Below, one piece after another: positions 8,758-17,823 of a stretch of DNA of 64,000 nt (the first letter of the stretch is position 1; every line of letters begins with the position of its first letter). The translations under genes and the position numbers were made by a program. The notes below the pieces were generated by a model. That model saw only the letters and a program-made list of their open reading frames with translations, did no database searches and was not told where the DNA came from. Origin of the DNA: Acinetobacter sp. TGL-Y2 (GTDB lineage: Bacteria > Pseudomonadota > Gammaproteobacteria > Pseudomonadales > Moraxellaceae); contig NZ_CP015110.1 of NCBI RefSeq assembly GCF_001612555.1, forward strand, positions 434,001-498,000, read 5' to 3'.

Positions 8758-9561
8758 TCATTCCGGCATATTCAGCCAAAGCGGGCCTAAGGCAGGTTTT
8801 GGCAGTTCAAAGCGCTCAGGATAATCGGCATGAATAAAATATAAGCCATCCGCAGGGGCCGTCACACCCGCTGCTTTACGATCTTCGGCTGCAAAAATAG
8901 TATCAATATGATCAATGTCGTACATCTCTTGTCCAATTTCAAGCAAACACCCCATAATGTTGCGTACCATATGATGCAAGAAACCGTCGGCTTGAATATC
9001 TAAAACCAAATAAGCACCGTGCTGAATCAGTCGGCAATGGCTGACTGTTCTCACTGGTTGCTTGGATTGGCACGCAGCCGCACGAAAGCTTTCAAAATTA
9101 TGGGTACCTTCAAACTTTTTGGCTGCTTGCATCATTTTCGCAATATTCAGCGATGCATAGATATGGGTGACTTGTTTATGCAGCAAGGCAGGTCGAACTG
9201 GACTGTTATAAACCACATAGCGATAACGACGCGCCTGCGCTTTAAATCGGGCATGGAATTCTGTATCCATTGCCTTTATCCATAAAATGACAATATCTTT
9301 AGGCAATTGACTGTTTGAACCCATGAGCCAGCCATCCATACTACGAATGGCATGAGTGTCAAAATGTGCGACCATATGGGTGGCATGCACGCCCGCATCG
9401 GTGCGTCCTGCACCATGTAGCATGATCGGTTCATTGGCCACTTTGGATAGCACCTGTTCAATGGTTTCTTGCACGCTGATGACGCCAGATTGCTGGGTTT
9501 GCCATCCTCGATAATGTGCACCATTAAACTCAATCCCTACGGCAAAACGTTGCATATCCAC
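8758..9561 (-). CDS. truA: tRNA pseudouridine(38-40) synthase
   Basis: TruA isomerises uridines 38-40 in the tRNA anticodon stem. The catalytic aspartate lies in the motif GRTDAGVHA (about residues 52-60), and the second-half motifs FLHHMVRNIMGCLLEIG and AGVTAPADGLYF are present. The length of 267 residues is typical. ATG 9561 follows the asparaginase stop by 20 bases on the same strand, so the two may be co-transcribed, though no functional link is known. Confidence 0.96.
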   Translation of the reverse strand: MDMQRFAVGIEFNGAHYRGWQTQQSGVISVQETIEQVLSKVANEPIMLHGAGRTDAGVHATHMVAHFDTHAIRSMDGWLMGSNSQLPKDIVILWIKAMDTEFHARFKAQARRYRYVVYNSPVRPALLHKQVTHIYASLNIAKMMQAAKKFEGTHNFESFRAAACQSKQPVRTVSHCRLIQHGAYLVLDIQADGFLHHMVRNIMGCLLEIGQEMYDIDHIDTIFAAEDRKAAGVTAPADGLYFIHADYPERFELPKPALGPLWLNMPE

Positions 9562-9581
9562 CTCTATGTTGAATGCTCATC

Positions 9582-10559
9582 TCAATGGTTATACCAATGG
9601 TCATGCCATTGATTCGCGGAGGGGTATTGTAAATACATTTTCAGAATTTTGGCATAAAGATCAGCATGACTCTGTGCATCACTAACCAAAACATTGGATT
9701 GCTTGATCCATTGACTGATGGCGTAGCGCTGATCTAGTCCCCCCGCAGCCACTTGGCTGGCTAAAATCACGCTACAACCCTGTTTTTGTAGCAACTTGAA
9801 TTGGGTAATCATAGGTTCATTGACCGCCAAATTACCTGTACCGTAGGCTTGAATAATCAACACATGAGGCGCTTGCTTTAAAATACCTTCCAGTTGTCGG
9901 TTCAGTTGCAGCTGCGCAATCGGTTGTAAGGAGATATTTAAAATATTCAGTGATGCAATCTGGTCTATATGTTGATTTTGAATCTGAAATGGTGGTAGTT
10001 CAGACGTCCCGATCTTTTCATCGTAACTTATGCCACGAAAGGCATCCAGTGCCGTGCTATGTACTTTCAGTGTCGTACTGGCATGAAAGACTTGATCATG
10101 AAAGGCAACGTAGACGCCAGCAGATACTTTTTCAATATGATGAATCGCGGTATTAAGGTTATTTAAGGCGTCGCTCAATTCACGAATATCCTGTCCCGCC
10201 GTGTTGAGGAGTGGATATTGACTCCCTGTCACAATGACATGACATGAGCGTGCTAAGAAACGTGCCAGTGTGGCAGCCGCATAGCTCAACGTGTCGGTGC
10301 CATGAATCACAATAAAATGCTGATAATTTTGTGTTTGTAGCTGTTGTAGCTGTTGGATCTGTTGAATCAATAAGAACCAATCGACTGCAGTATAGGCACT
10401 ACTGTCTTTTACACTGGGTGCGCTAAAGCAATCGATCTGAGGATTTACGGGCAGTATTTTCTTTAAATGCGGCAGAAACTCAGCCTCTGGCATGGGACTT
10501 AAAGGCTCACCGACACAGCCAAAAGTGCCGCCCATATACAGTAATGCAATTTTTTTCAT
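9582..10559 (-). CDS. L-asparaginase-family amidohydrolase
   Basis: Asparaginases hydrolyse L-asparagine to aspartate and ammonia. The N-terminal LLYMGGTFGCVG carries the first catalytic threonine loop, and FIVIHGTDTLSYAA is the second catalytic TDT motif. The lack of a signal peptide points to a cytoplasmic, type I-like enzyme of 325 residues. HVLIIQAYGTGNLA matches the C-terminal domain signature. Homologues also act on glutamine, so substrate preference is open. It precedes truA by 20 bases. Confidence 0.85.
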   Translation of the reverse strand: MKKIALLYMGGTFGCVGEPLSPMPEAEFLPHLKKILPVNPQIDCFSAPSVKDSSAYTAVDWFLLIQQIQQLQQLQTQNYQHFIVIHGTDTLSYAAATLARFLARSCHVIVTGSQYPLLNTAGQDIRELSDALNNLNTAIHHIEKVSAGVYVAFHDQVFHASTTLKVHSTALDAFRGISYDEKIGTSELPPFQIQNQHIDQIASLNILNISLQPIAQLQLNRQLEGILKQAPHVLIIQAYGTGNLAVNEPMITQFKLLQKQGCSVILASQVAAGGLDQRYAISQWIKQSNVLVSDAQSHADLYAKILKMYLQYPSANQWHDHWYNH

Positions 10560-10565
10560 AATAAA

Positions 10566-10589
10566 AAAGCAGCCAAGGATGACTGCTTT
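10566..10589 (-). terminator. Terminator downstream of the FimV C-terminal gene
   Basis: AAAGCAG (10566-10572) and CTGCTTT (10583-10589) are complementary. On the minus strand the stem is followed by TTTTTTAT. It separates the FimV genes from the asparaginase-truA pair. Confidence 0.65.
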
Positions 10590-10607
10590 ATGTTAAGACG
10601 AAAAAGC

Positions 10608-11945
10608 TTATGACGCTATTTGATTCAGTAATTTTTCTGATTGAGCACGTTGCTCGCTAGAATATTGATCTGCTTTTTCATTCAGCAAGCGCGTTGCTGC
10701 TGCATAAGTACCCAATTGGATATATTTTTTTGCCAAATCCAAGTTCAGTTGAATTTCATTGTGACTGATCAGCTCTGGAAAAGACTGTGCCAAAGGATCT
10801 GTATCCGCTTGAGTGTCAGCAGTCACTTGAGGCGCTAGATTTAACGCATGGGCATCATAGCTAAAATCAGTAGGTTTCGTTGCAACAGGGGGATCTAATT
10901 TAAAATCAAATCCAAGATTTGATGGGGTCTCGGGCGTTTCTAAATTAAACTCAAACTCGGATTTACTCTCAATGATCGGTTGATCTTGAGGCACGTTTTT
11001 CGCTTGAGTGTCAAAATCCAATGCCGGATGGCTCAGCACTTCTGCGGGGGTATCTGTGACAGGTGTAGGCGCTTGGGGCGTTAAATCAAAATTGAATTCA
11101 AGCGGTGCAATGTGTACAGTCTTCTCAGTTTTAATTTCAGCTGATGGTGCTACAAACTTAGAGGTTTCAGGCACAGGCGTAAGCGTATCGAAAGCGAGCA
11201 TGTCAGGAGCTGAATGATCGCGCTCTACAGTTTTAGCTTTTTGAGGCGACGTTTGCTCATCGACCACATAATCAAAAGCACGGTAGTCATTCGGATCAAC
11301 AGCTGGCTCATCATTAAGATTTAAATCAAAAGTCGCTGGTGCTTGAGGCGTTGGCGTCGCTGCAGAGTTTTGATCCATGAGCGCATCAAATGCAGCATGC
11401 GAGCTTGAACTTGGCGTTAAATTTCGCACAGGTGCATTAAAACCTGAACTGAGATCAATGTCTTGCTGTGGTGCAGTCGCTGTACTTGTTTGCTTATGTA
11501 CAGCTTGATCTGCAAGCTCATGAAGACCTAAAGAACGTAAAAAATTGATCAATTGCTTGGTTGCAAATTCATCTTTTTGTGCGAGATGAATATCAAGTAA
11601 ATATAGATATAACCCATGTTGCGAATTGTCTTGATTTAACGCTTGGTTAATTTTGGCTTCTGCTGAAAAATAGCTTTTGGCTTTAATTAACTGCTCGATA
11701 GTCCGTTTGAAATCTGGGTCTAAAGGCGTTGCGGTTGATACCGCCGTATCATGAGTGGTTGTACGTGTAGCAGCAGGCACAGCATTTGAGCTACGATGAC
11801 TGCGAGCAGGTACTTTTTTATTGGTCTTTTTAGAGGCAGTTTTTTTGCCTTTTTCAGCGCCAGTTTCTTCATTTGCGCTTTCACGCTTTTTTAGCACAAT
11901 AGCAACAATAAGCAAGATTAAACAAGGAATTAGTACGTACAACAT
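10608..11945 (-). CDS. FimV C-terminal-domain protein
   Basis: A 445-residue protein with one N-terminal membrane segment (about residues 2-18), a basic linker, a TPR-like helical stretch (about 85-150), a long acidic Asp/Glu/Pro-rich disordered region, and a C-terminal helix pair, LNLDLAKKYIQLGTYAAATRLL. The last element matches the conserved FimV C-terminal motif that recruits partners of the polar landmark protein HubP/FimV. It lies 51 bases downstream of the LysM-containing half and has its own ribosome-binding site (AAGGGG) before ATG 11945. FimV function in Pseudomonas covers type IV pili and polarity; here it is inferred. Confidence 0.8.
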   Translation of the reverse strand: MLYVLIPCLILLIVAIVLKKRESANEETGAEKGKKTASKKTNKKVPARSHRSSNAVPAATRTTTHDTAVSTATPLDPDFKRTIEQLIKAKSYFSAEAKINQALNQDNSQHGLYLYLLDIHLAQKDEFATKQLINFLRSLGLHELADQAVHKQTSTATAPQQDIDLSSGFNAPVRNLTPSSSSHAAFDALMDQNSAATPTPQAPATFDLNLNDEPAVDPNDYRAFDYVVDEQTSPQKAKTVERDHSAPDMLAFDTLTPVPETSKFVAPSAEIKTEKTVHIAPLEFNFDLTPQAPTPVTDTPAEVLSHPALDFDTQAKNVPQDQPIIESKSEFEFNLETPETPSNLGFDFKLDPPVATKPTDFSYDAHALNLAPQVTADTQADTDPLAQSFPELISHNEIQLNLDLAKKYIQLGTYAAATRLLNEKADQYSSEQRAQSEKLLNQIAS

Positions 11946-11996
11946 ATTTTTACCCCTTCATTGAAAACAATGAAATTTATTCCTGTAATAATGAAA

Positions 11997-13544
11997 TTAG
12001 TGAGCTGGCTTCTTTGCTTGAGCTTGTTGGCGCTGCAATTGTTGTTGCAGCTGCGCAAGTCTTGCATTTAATAATTGAATTCTTTGATCCTTTTGTTGTA
12101 AAGCCAGGGATAATTTAGATACATTCTTCTGTAATTTAACCGTTTTTTCACGAGCTGTCATAACTTTTGCAGACAATTCTGAAGAGGTTTGATTTTTTTG
12201 TTGTTTTTGTTGGGCAGAGCCTTGTGCAGACTCTTGCTGGCTGGCTGTAATCAGGCTCATTTCTGCTTGGTCAATTTTGTACTTGGCTTTACCCGATTGT
12301 TTTTGAGCCGTGCTGCTTTGAGGCGCGCTTGGAACTGCGGATAATTTGGCTTTTGGGTTGTAACTGGTCGCCAAATTAAGCGCAGCCCCTCTACGAATTC
12401 GATTCATGTTACCGCCAATGAATGCATGGGCATTGTCTGCTTGAATTTTTTTCATCACGTCAGGAATACTTTGCTGGGTTTGTGCAGAAATATTGGCAGC
12501 AATTTTCCACAGGGACTCATTGCTTTGAACAATATGTTGCTGTGATGATTGTGTTGGTTGTGATGTTTTTTGAGGTGCGGCTCGTACTTTTGCCTGTTGT
12601 ACTGGTAGAGCAGCTTTAACGGATGCTTTTTCTACAGGACTATTGGGTTTGCTATCAAGTGCTGTATTGGCTATATTTTTGTCTACAGCTTGCTTTGCAG
12701 CGCTTTGTAATGCCTTAGGTTGAATCGATTCAGCTTTTAAAGGTGCATCTAACTTTGCTGCAATCTGTAGTTTAGGCTGAGTAGCTGGTACAACCGCTGT
12801 ATTGCCTACTGGCTGAGGTACAGCGACGACTTTCGTCGGTACTGGAGTAGTAGGCACTTGAGGCGGAGCAGCTACACTTGCCATTTGGGACGTATTAGTT
12901 ACGACAACAGCTTGATTGTTTTGATTTAAACTGGGTAAGGGCGCAACATTAATAGCGAGTGGTATCTCTGCTACTTGGCCTATTGGGTTTGATCGGCTTG
13001 CTTGGCTGGTTGAGGAAGCCAGAGACGTACTTTGTGCAACAGCGGTTTGAGCTATATATTGGGTGCTTGACGGCAGATTTAAAGCAATATCTTTTTCGCT
13101 CACCACTGTCTGTGGTCTAAGTGTGTTTTCACGAGTAGAAAGTGGAACCTTGACTGAACTATTTGGACGCTTCAGCGTTTTCTTTACTTGCTTAATATGG
13201 GTGGCGCTGCCTTCTTTAATTTTTAATAAAATATTTAATTCGGCATCTACCATGGGGCGAGATGAGGTAATGACAATCACCCCTGTTCCATCGTGGGATT
13301 TTCGGGTGAAAAAATTTAAATGGCCCGGCGGTTGATGCGCTAAACCTAAATCAATCAGATCTTGCGTTTCAGCTAGACTCGCTTCGACTTTGGCGTTTGG
13401 ATCTGCATTGTGGAATTTCATTTCCGCATACAGTAAATTGCCAGAATCCGATAAAATTTCGATAGGTTCAATAGTTAAGGCAGAAAGAGAAGGTGAGGCT
13501 ATAATGGCAAAAATGGCAATTTTTAGTTTGTTATATACAGGCAT
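11997..13544 (-). CDS. fimV: FimV N-terminal, LysM-containing protein
   Basis: The 515-residue protein has a signal peptide (about residues 1-22), the FimV N-terminal beta domain (about 23-125; LTIEPIEILSDSGNLLYAEM opens it), a Pro/Ala/Gln-rich linker, a LysM peptidoglycan-binding domain (about 336-392; SLWKIAANI and FIGGNMNRIRRGAAL) and a C-terminal coiled coil rich in Gln (about 455-510). In Pseudomonas one FimV polypeptide continues through a membrane helix to a cytoplasmic TPR domain; here the next gene supplies that half. The short linker with a separate start suggests two proteins of one operon. Confidence 0.85.
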   Translation of the reverse strand: MPVYNKLKIAIFAIIASPSLSALTIEPIEILSDSGNLLYAEMKFHNADPNAKVEASLAETQDLIDLGLAHQPPGHLNFFTRKSHDGTGVIVITSSRPMVDAELNILLKIKEGSATHIKQVKKTLKRPNSSVKVPLSTRENTLRPQTVVSEKDIALNLPSSTQYIAQTAVAQSTSLASSTSQASRSNPIGQVAEIPLAINVAPLPSLNQNNQAVVVTNTSQMASVAAPPQVPTTPVPTKVVAVPQPVGNTAVVPATQPKLQIAAKLDAPLKAESIQPKALQSAAKQAVDKNIANTALDSKPNSPVEKASVKAALPVQQAKVRAAPQKTSQPTQSSQQHIVQSNESLWKIAANISAQTQQSIPDVMKKIQADNAHAFIGGNMNRIRRGAALNLATSYNPKAKLSAVPSAPQSSTAQKQSGKAKYKIDQAEMSLITASQQESAQGSAQQKQQKNQTSSELSAKVMTAREKTVKLQKNVSKLSLALQQKDQRIQLLNARLAQLQQQLQRQQAQAKKPAH

Positions 13545-13636
13545 TTCGATCCATTGTGCTGACAGGATTCAGGGCAATCTGCATACAATACCTAGTTGTA
13601 ATAGGAATGTAAAATTTTAACATTGGAGTTACAAAA

Positions 13637-13663
13637 AAAGCCGATTAAATGTGATCGGCTTTT
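13637..13663 (-). terminator. Rho-independent terminator of asd
   Basis: AAAAGCCGAT (13637-13646) and ATCGGCTTTT (13654-13663) form a perfect 10-bp stem. On the minus strand it is followed by a T tract (TTTGT), just downstream of asd. Confidence 0.85.
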
Positions 13664-13689
13664 GCATCTTTAAAAATTCACTTCAAAGA

Positions 13690-14808
13690 TTAGGCATTTT
13701 TATAATCAATCAAAATACGTAACATACGACGTAAAGGCTCAGCAGCACCCCAAAGCAATTGGTCGCCTACTGTGAACGCACCGAGGTATTCTTTACCCAT
13801 ATTGAGCTTACGCAGACGTCCTACCGGTACAGTCAAGGTTCCTGTCACTGCAACAGGGGTTAAGTCTGTCATCGATGCTTCACGGGTATTCGGAACGACT
13901 TTCGCCCAAGGATTAGATTGACGAATCATGTCTTCAATTTCATCCAGTGGCACATCTTTCTTCAGCTTTAAGGTCAAAGCTTGAGAATGACAACGCATTG
14001 CACCAATACGCACACAATGACCATCAATAGGAACAATCTGTTGATTGCCCAAAATTTTGTTGGTTTCAACTTGCGCTTTCCATTCTTCTTTCGATTGACC
14101 ATTGTCGAGTTGTTTGTCGATATATGGAATCAAAGAACCCGCAAGTGGTACGCCAAAGTTTGCCGATGGGAAACCTTCGCTGCGTTGTAGGTCTGCAATT
14201 TTAGAGTCGATGTCTAAAATAGGAGAACGTGGGTCATCTAATAACGCTTTGGTATTGTTGTATAAATAACCCATACCCGTAATCAGTTCACGCATGTTTT
14301 GTGCGCCAGCGCCAGACGCTGCCTGATAAGTCATTGCTGTCATCCACTCCACCAAATTGTTTTGGTAAAGCGCGCCCATGCTCATTAACATCAGTGATAC
14401 AGTACAGTTTCCGCCCACGAATGTTTTCGTGCCTTTCACTAAACCATCTTTAATCACGTTCATGTTTACTGGATCTAGAACGATGATTGCTTCATCTTCC
14501 ATACGCAAGGTAGATGCAGCATCGATCCAGTAGCCATTCCAGTTTTCCGCTTTTAACTTTGGGAAAACGTCAGACGTGTAATCACCACCTTGACAGGTAA
14601 TAATGACATCCATTTGCTTCAGACGACTAATGTCTGTTGCATCCATAAGTGCTGGAGCAGTCTTACCACCAAACGCAGGTGCTTCACCACCAGCATTACT
14701 GGTAGAGAAGTAGAACGGCTCAAAATGAGCGAAATCATTCTCTTCAACCATACGTTGCATCAGGACAGAACCAACCATCCCGCGCCAACCGACCAGACCT
14801 ACTTTCAT
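13690..14808 (-). CDS. asd: Aspartate-semialdehyde dehydrogenase
   Basis: Asd reduces aspartyl phosphate to aspartate semialdehyde with NADPH, feeding lysine, diaminopimelate, threonine and methionine synthesis. The nucleotide-binding start [18 protein letters not shown], the catalytic cysteine in [10 protein letters not shown] (about residue 135) and the substrate-binding [14 protein letters not shown] region are all present. At 372 residues it matches the gamma-proteobacterial type. The FimV genes lie downstream, behind the asd terminator. Confidence 0.97.
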   Translation of the reverse strand: MKVGLVGWRGMVGSVLMQRMVEENDFAHFEPFYFSTSNAGGEAPAFGGKTAPALMDATDISRLKQMDVIITCQGGDYTSDVFPKLKAENWNGYWIDAASTLRMEDEAIIVLDPVNMNVIKDGLVKGTKTFVGGNCTVSLMLMSMGALYQNNLVEWMTAMTYQAASGAGAQNMRELITGMGYLYNNTKALLDDPRSPILDIDSKIADLQRSEGFPSANFGVPLAGSLIPYIDKQLDNGQSKEEWKAQVETNKILGNQQIVPIDGHCVRIGAMRCHSQALTLKLKKDVPLDEIEDMIRQSNPWAKVVPNTREASMTDLTPVAVTGTLTVPVGRLRKLNMGKEYLGAFTVGDQLLWGAAEPLRRMLRILIDYKNA

Positions 14809-14997
14809 GTCATTGTGCCTCGGTGCGTGAAAAAATAAAAAGGGGATTTGAGTGTATCAAAAGGGTTCACAACTGCAAGTGCTACATAATCAAAACATCA
14901 ATATTCTTGAGGGGAATATCTGCTTTATGATACATACAAAATTGATAAAGTTTATTTCATTGCAAAAAAACTAAGAATATTCAAAAGAGTAAACAGT

Positions 14998-16125
14998 ATG
15001 ATTTGGGTGGAAATTATCGCAGGCTTGGTAATATGGTTAAGTTTTTGGTCTCTGATCCCTCGAGATGAATGGTGGTTTCGAGGTGCCGATTTCCCAAGAC
15101 TACAGATTTTGGCATTGGGTGTTATTGCCTTTGTTTTAATTTTGCTGCTAGATGCCCCATGGGATTTAAGACGCCAAATTGTATTGATTGCCCTGATTGC
15201 AGCTTTAGCGTATCAGCTGAAAATGGTGCTGCCTTATACCTTGATCTGGAAAAAACAAGTCAAGAAAGTACGTGGTGAGCAATTAGATGCACAGAAGCAG
15301 CTTTCCCTGTTGGTGTCGAATGTGCTGACCACCAATACCAAGTACCATTTATTGATTGAAGAAATTGAGAAATATCAACCTGATTTGGTCTTAACCTTAG
15401 AAACAGATCAGACTTGGCAAAACGAGCTGAGTGTCATAGAAAAAGATTATCCTTACCGTGTTCCCGTACCTTTAGACAATTTGTACGGGATGCATTTATA
15501 TAGCAAGTTGGAGCTGTCAGACACTGAAGTTAAATTTATTTTAAGTGATGAAATTCCCTCTATTCATACCACGGTTAAATTAAGGTCAGGTCAGCCCGTG
15601 CAAATTTATTGTTTGCATCCTAAGCCCCCGAGTCCAACCGAAGCCAAAGATTCAACCCTGCGTGATGCCGAACTGCTGATCGTGGGTGACCAGATTAAAG
15701 ATTTGGATGAAAGCTGTATTGTCATGGGGGATTTAAATGATGTGGCTTGGTCAAGAACCACACGTTTGTTCCAGCGTATTAGTGGGCTACTTGATCCGCG
15801 TGTGGGACGACATTATGTGAATACCTTCCATGCAGATTATCCGTTATTACGTTGGTCTCTGGATCATGTGTTTCATAGCACTGACTTTGCATTGGTCGAA
15901 ATGAAGCGCTTACCGCATATGGGATCAGACCATTTCCCTGTGTATGTAGTGCTTCAAACGGGTCTAGTTTTTGAACAAATACAACAGGAGCTTGAACAGA
16001 CTGAAGCTGATGAAAAAGAAGCACAAGATGCGATTCAAGAAGGTATTCAAAAAGCCGAACGTGAAGAGAAAATGGTCACCGATGAAATTGCTCAGGATTA
16101 TAAAAATGGGGTGAAGACATCCTAA
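14998..16125 (+). CDS. Membrane-anchored endonuclease/exonuclease/phosphatase-family protein
   Basis: The 375-residue protein starts with three hydrophobic segments (about residues 3-20, 34-50 and 58-78). An EEP-superfamily catalytic domain (about 95-330) follows, probably on the periplasmic side. The motifs VMGDLNDVAWS and LDHVF and the final GSDHFPVYV are the metal/phosphate-site signatures of the DNase I/synaptojanin fold. A Glu/Lys-rich helix (about 335-370) ends the protein. EEP members cleave DNA, phospholipids or inositol phosphates, so the substrate is unknown. Confidence 0.8.
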   Translation: MIWVEIIAGLVIWLSFWSLIPRDEWWFRGADFPRLQILALGVIAFVLILLLDAPWDLRRQIVLIALIAALAYQLKMVLPYTLIWKKQVKKVRGEQLDAQKQLSLLVSNVLTTNTKYHLLIEEIEKYQPDLVLTLETDQTWQNELSVIEKDYPYRVPVPLDNLYGMHLYSKLELSDTEVKFILSDEIPSIHTTVKLRSGQPVQIYCLHPKPPSPTEAKDSTLRDAELLIVGDQIKDLDESCIVMGDLNDVAWSRTTRLFQRISGLLDPRVGRHYVNTFHADYPLLRWSLDHVFHSTDFALVEMKRLPHMGSDHFPVYVVLQTGLVFEQIQQELEQTEADEKEAQDAIQEGIQKAEREEKMVTDEIAQDYKNGVKTS

Positions 16126-16129
16126 TAGG

Positions 16130-16297
16130 GTGCAGCGCTATAGTGAAAACTGTTACAAAAGTCATGTAATCCAAGGCTTACACGGATTTAGTCCTGAGGC
16201 GAATAGTATTAAATGGGTATTGGGCTTACGCTTAGTTCATCGGCACATGGAATGGGAATGGATCTATCCCAATATGGAAGACGAAGCTGATGGATAG
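16130..16297 (+). CDS. Candidate small protein of 55 residues
   Basis: An open frame from GTG 16130 to TAG 16297 encodes a 55-residue product with an unusual but protein-like composition (for example HVIQGLHGFSPEANSIKW and LVHRHMEWEWIYP). It starts 5 bases after the EEP gene stop, so it could be translationally coupled to it. The ribosome-binding site is poor (TAGGG directly before the start). I recognise no family. It may be the remnant of a longer gene. I include it because the frame stays open and codon-like over its whole length. Confidence 0.4.
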   Translation: MQRYSENCYKSHVIQGLHGFSPEANSIKWVLGLRLVHRHMEWEWIYPNMEDEADG

Positions 16298-16710
16298 TCA
16301 TCAAGGATATGATGCAGGAACGGAAAGCCTATAAAATAAGAATACTTTTGAAAAGCACAACCTCATCAACCCGAGTTTTACAGGATGTAGAACTCGGGTT
16401 AAATTTATGCTTTTTCTGAATCTTGTCAGGTTAATTTTGATGGGATAATGGGAGATGTGATTCTCATTGACTTTCCATCATCGATAACTCATATGCTTGC
16501 AAGTTCTGCGCTTAATTCGATTAAATGATTGAGAGTAACGGTAGGATCAAATGTATTTTTGAACTGATTGCCATTTTAATAGTTGACTTATCAAGTTTCA
16601 TCGAGCTTTTAAAAGTCAATCTTGATGGCTTACAAGCGCCATGAAAATAAATTTTCGTGATTAACAATGACAATAACAATGATCGTCAAATGAAGAGTCT
16701 TTATGACCTT
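16298..16710. other. Gene-free region before the lipid A acyltransferase
   Basis: About 410 AT-rich bases without a supportable gene. It contains the hairpin at 16368-16400. Around 16450-16470 TGATTCTCATTGA resembles half of a Fur site, but the other half is missing. Confidence 0.5.
16368..16400. terminator. Hairpin downstream of the EEP gene region
   Basis: AACCCGAGTT (16368-16377) and AACTCGGGTT (16391-16400) form a perfect 10-bp stem with a 13-base loop. The following plus-strand sequence is AT-rich but not a clean T tract, so it may be a terminator or an RNA hairpin. Confidence 0.5.
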
Positions 16711-17646
16711 TTAATAAATCTTGTCGTAGCCTTCAGGGCGCGTTTTAAAACGGCGGTGAAACCACATATATTGGGTTGGTGCGATGCGTAAAAGCCCTTC
16801 AATGATTTGATTGGTTCGTGTTGCATCAACCAATTCATCATCGCTTGGTAGATTCTCCAAAGCAGGCTCAAGTAAGATATGATACTGCGGATTGGAAATA
16901 TCCCCAGTGCGGTAAAAATAAAGCGGAATCGCTTCTGCTGAAGCAATTTTCATCAGGCGACGATGTGCCGTGACCGTGGCTGCTGGAATCCCAAAGAAGG
17001 GTGCCATCACTCCTTGCTTTAAGCCAAAGTCTTGATCTGGACTATACCAGATCATTCGACCATTTTTAAGCTGACGGCTTAAGCCCCGCATATCGCCATG
17101 ATCAATTTGGTGGGCATAAATGGTTGCGCGGCAACGGTAAATGAGCATGTCGAGTAGGGGGTTATTTTGCGGACGATAAACAATATCGGGCTCAAAAAAT
17201 TGTGAGCAAATATAGCCGCCTGCATCAAGTAAGGTCGAATGTATGCCCAGTAAAAGTACACCTTTACCTTCGGCTTGCGCTTTATGAATATGCTCTAAAC
17301 CTTGAATTGAAACACGACCTTTAAACCATTGGGGGCAGTACCAAGCATTTAAGGTTTCGAACACTCCAATCATTTGGTCAATAAAGACTTGGCGTGCATT
17401 TTCATAAACGAGTTCAGGCATCCATTCTGGAAAGCACAGTTCTAAATTGCGTAACGTGGTTTCACGACGAGATTTTAGATTTTTAAAGGCAATATTGCCT
17501 AAAATTTCTGCTAAACGATGCTGAAGTGCCCAAGGTAAAATGGCCAAAATCATCAGCAATACAATACCCACCCAAATACCCCAATATTTAGGCAATAAGA
17601 ATGACCACTGAAACTCACCAGGCTGGAAATTTGGCTCTTTAGGCAT
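16711..17646 (-). CDS. Lipid A biosynthesis acyltransferase (LpxL/LpxM type)
   Basis: The 311-residue protein has one N-terminal membrane segment (about residues 24-44) and the acyltransferase core of the HtrB/MsbB family, with the HX4D catalytic motif visible as HSTLLD (about residue 136) and later motifs IWYSPDQDFG and FFGIPAAT. These inner-membrane enzymes add secondary acyl chains (laurate/myristate) to Kdo-lipid IVA or lipid A. Acinetobacter has both an LpxL and an LpxM; I cannot tell which this is. It is monocistronic, starting at ATG 17646. Confidence 0.85.
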   Translation of the reverse strand: MPKEPNFQPGEFQWSFLLPKYWGIWVGIVLLMILAILPWALQHRLAEILGNIAFKNLKSRRETTLRNLELCFPEWMPELVYENARQVFIDQMIGVFETLNAWYCPQWFKGRVSIQGLEHIHKAQAEGKGVLLLGIHSTLLDAGGYICSQFFEPDIVYRPQNNPLLDMLIYRCRATIYAHQIDHGDMRGLSRQLKNGRMIWYSPDQDFGLKQGVMAPFFGIPAATVTAHRRLMKIASAEAIPLYFYRTGDISNPQYHILLEPALENLPSDDELVDATRTNQIIEGLLRIAPTQYMWFHRRFKTRPEGYDKIY

Positions 17647-17823
17647 AACAACTTGAACAAGGAAGACGTGAATCGATTGAGTTTAACATGAAGCTGATTT
17701 TGTGCATAAATTTGCAATCTATTTTATGCAAATTGGGTGGTTTATTGATTTCAGTATTTTTAAATGTCCACTTTTTAAATAAGTGCTTAAAATAAACAGA
17801 ACAGTTGGTGGTTTTTTTTAATC

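Noticed and set aside
16441..16470. Fur-like sequence near TGATTCTCATTGA
   Set aside because: Only about 10 of 19 positions match, the left half is missing and no gene starts within a sensible distance.
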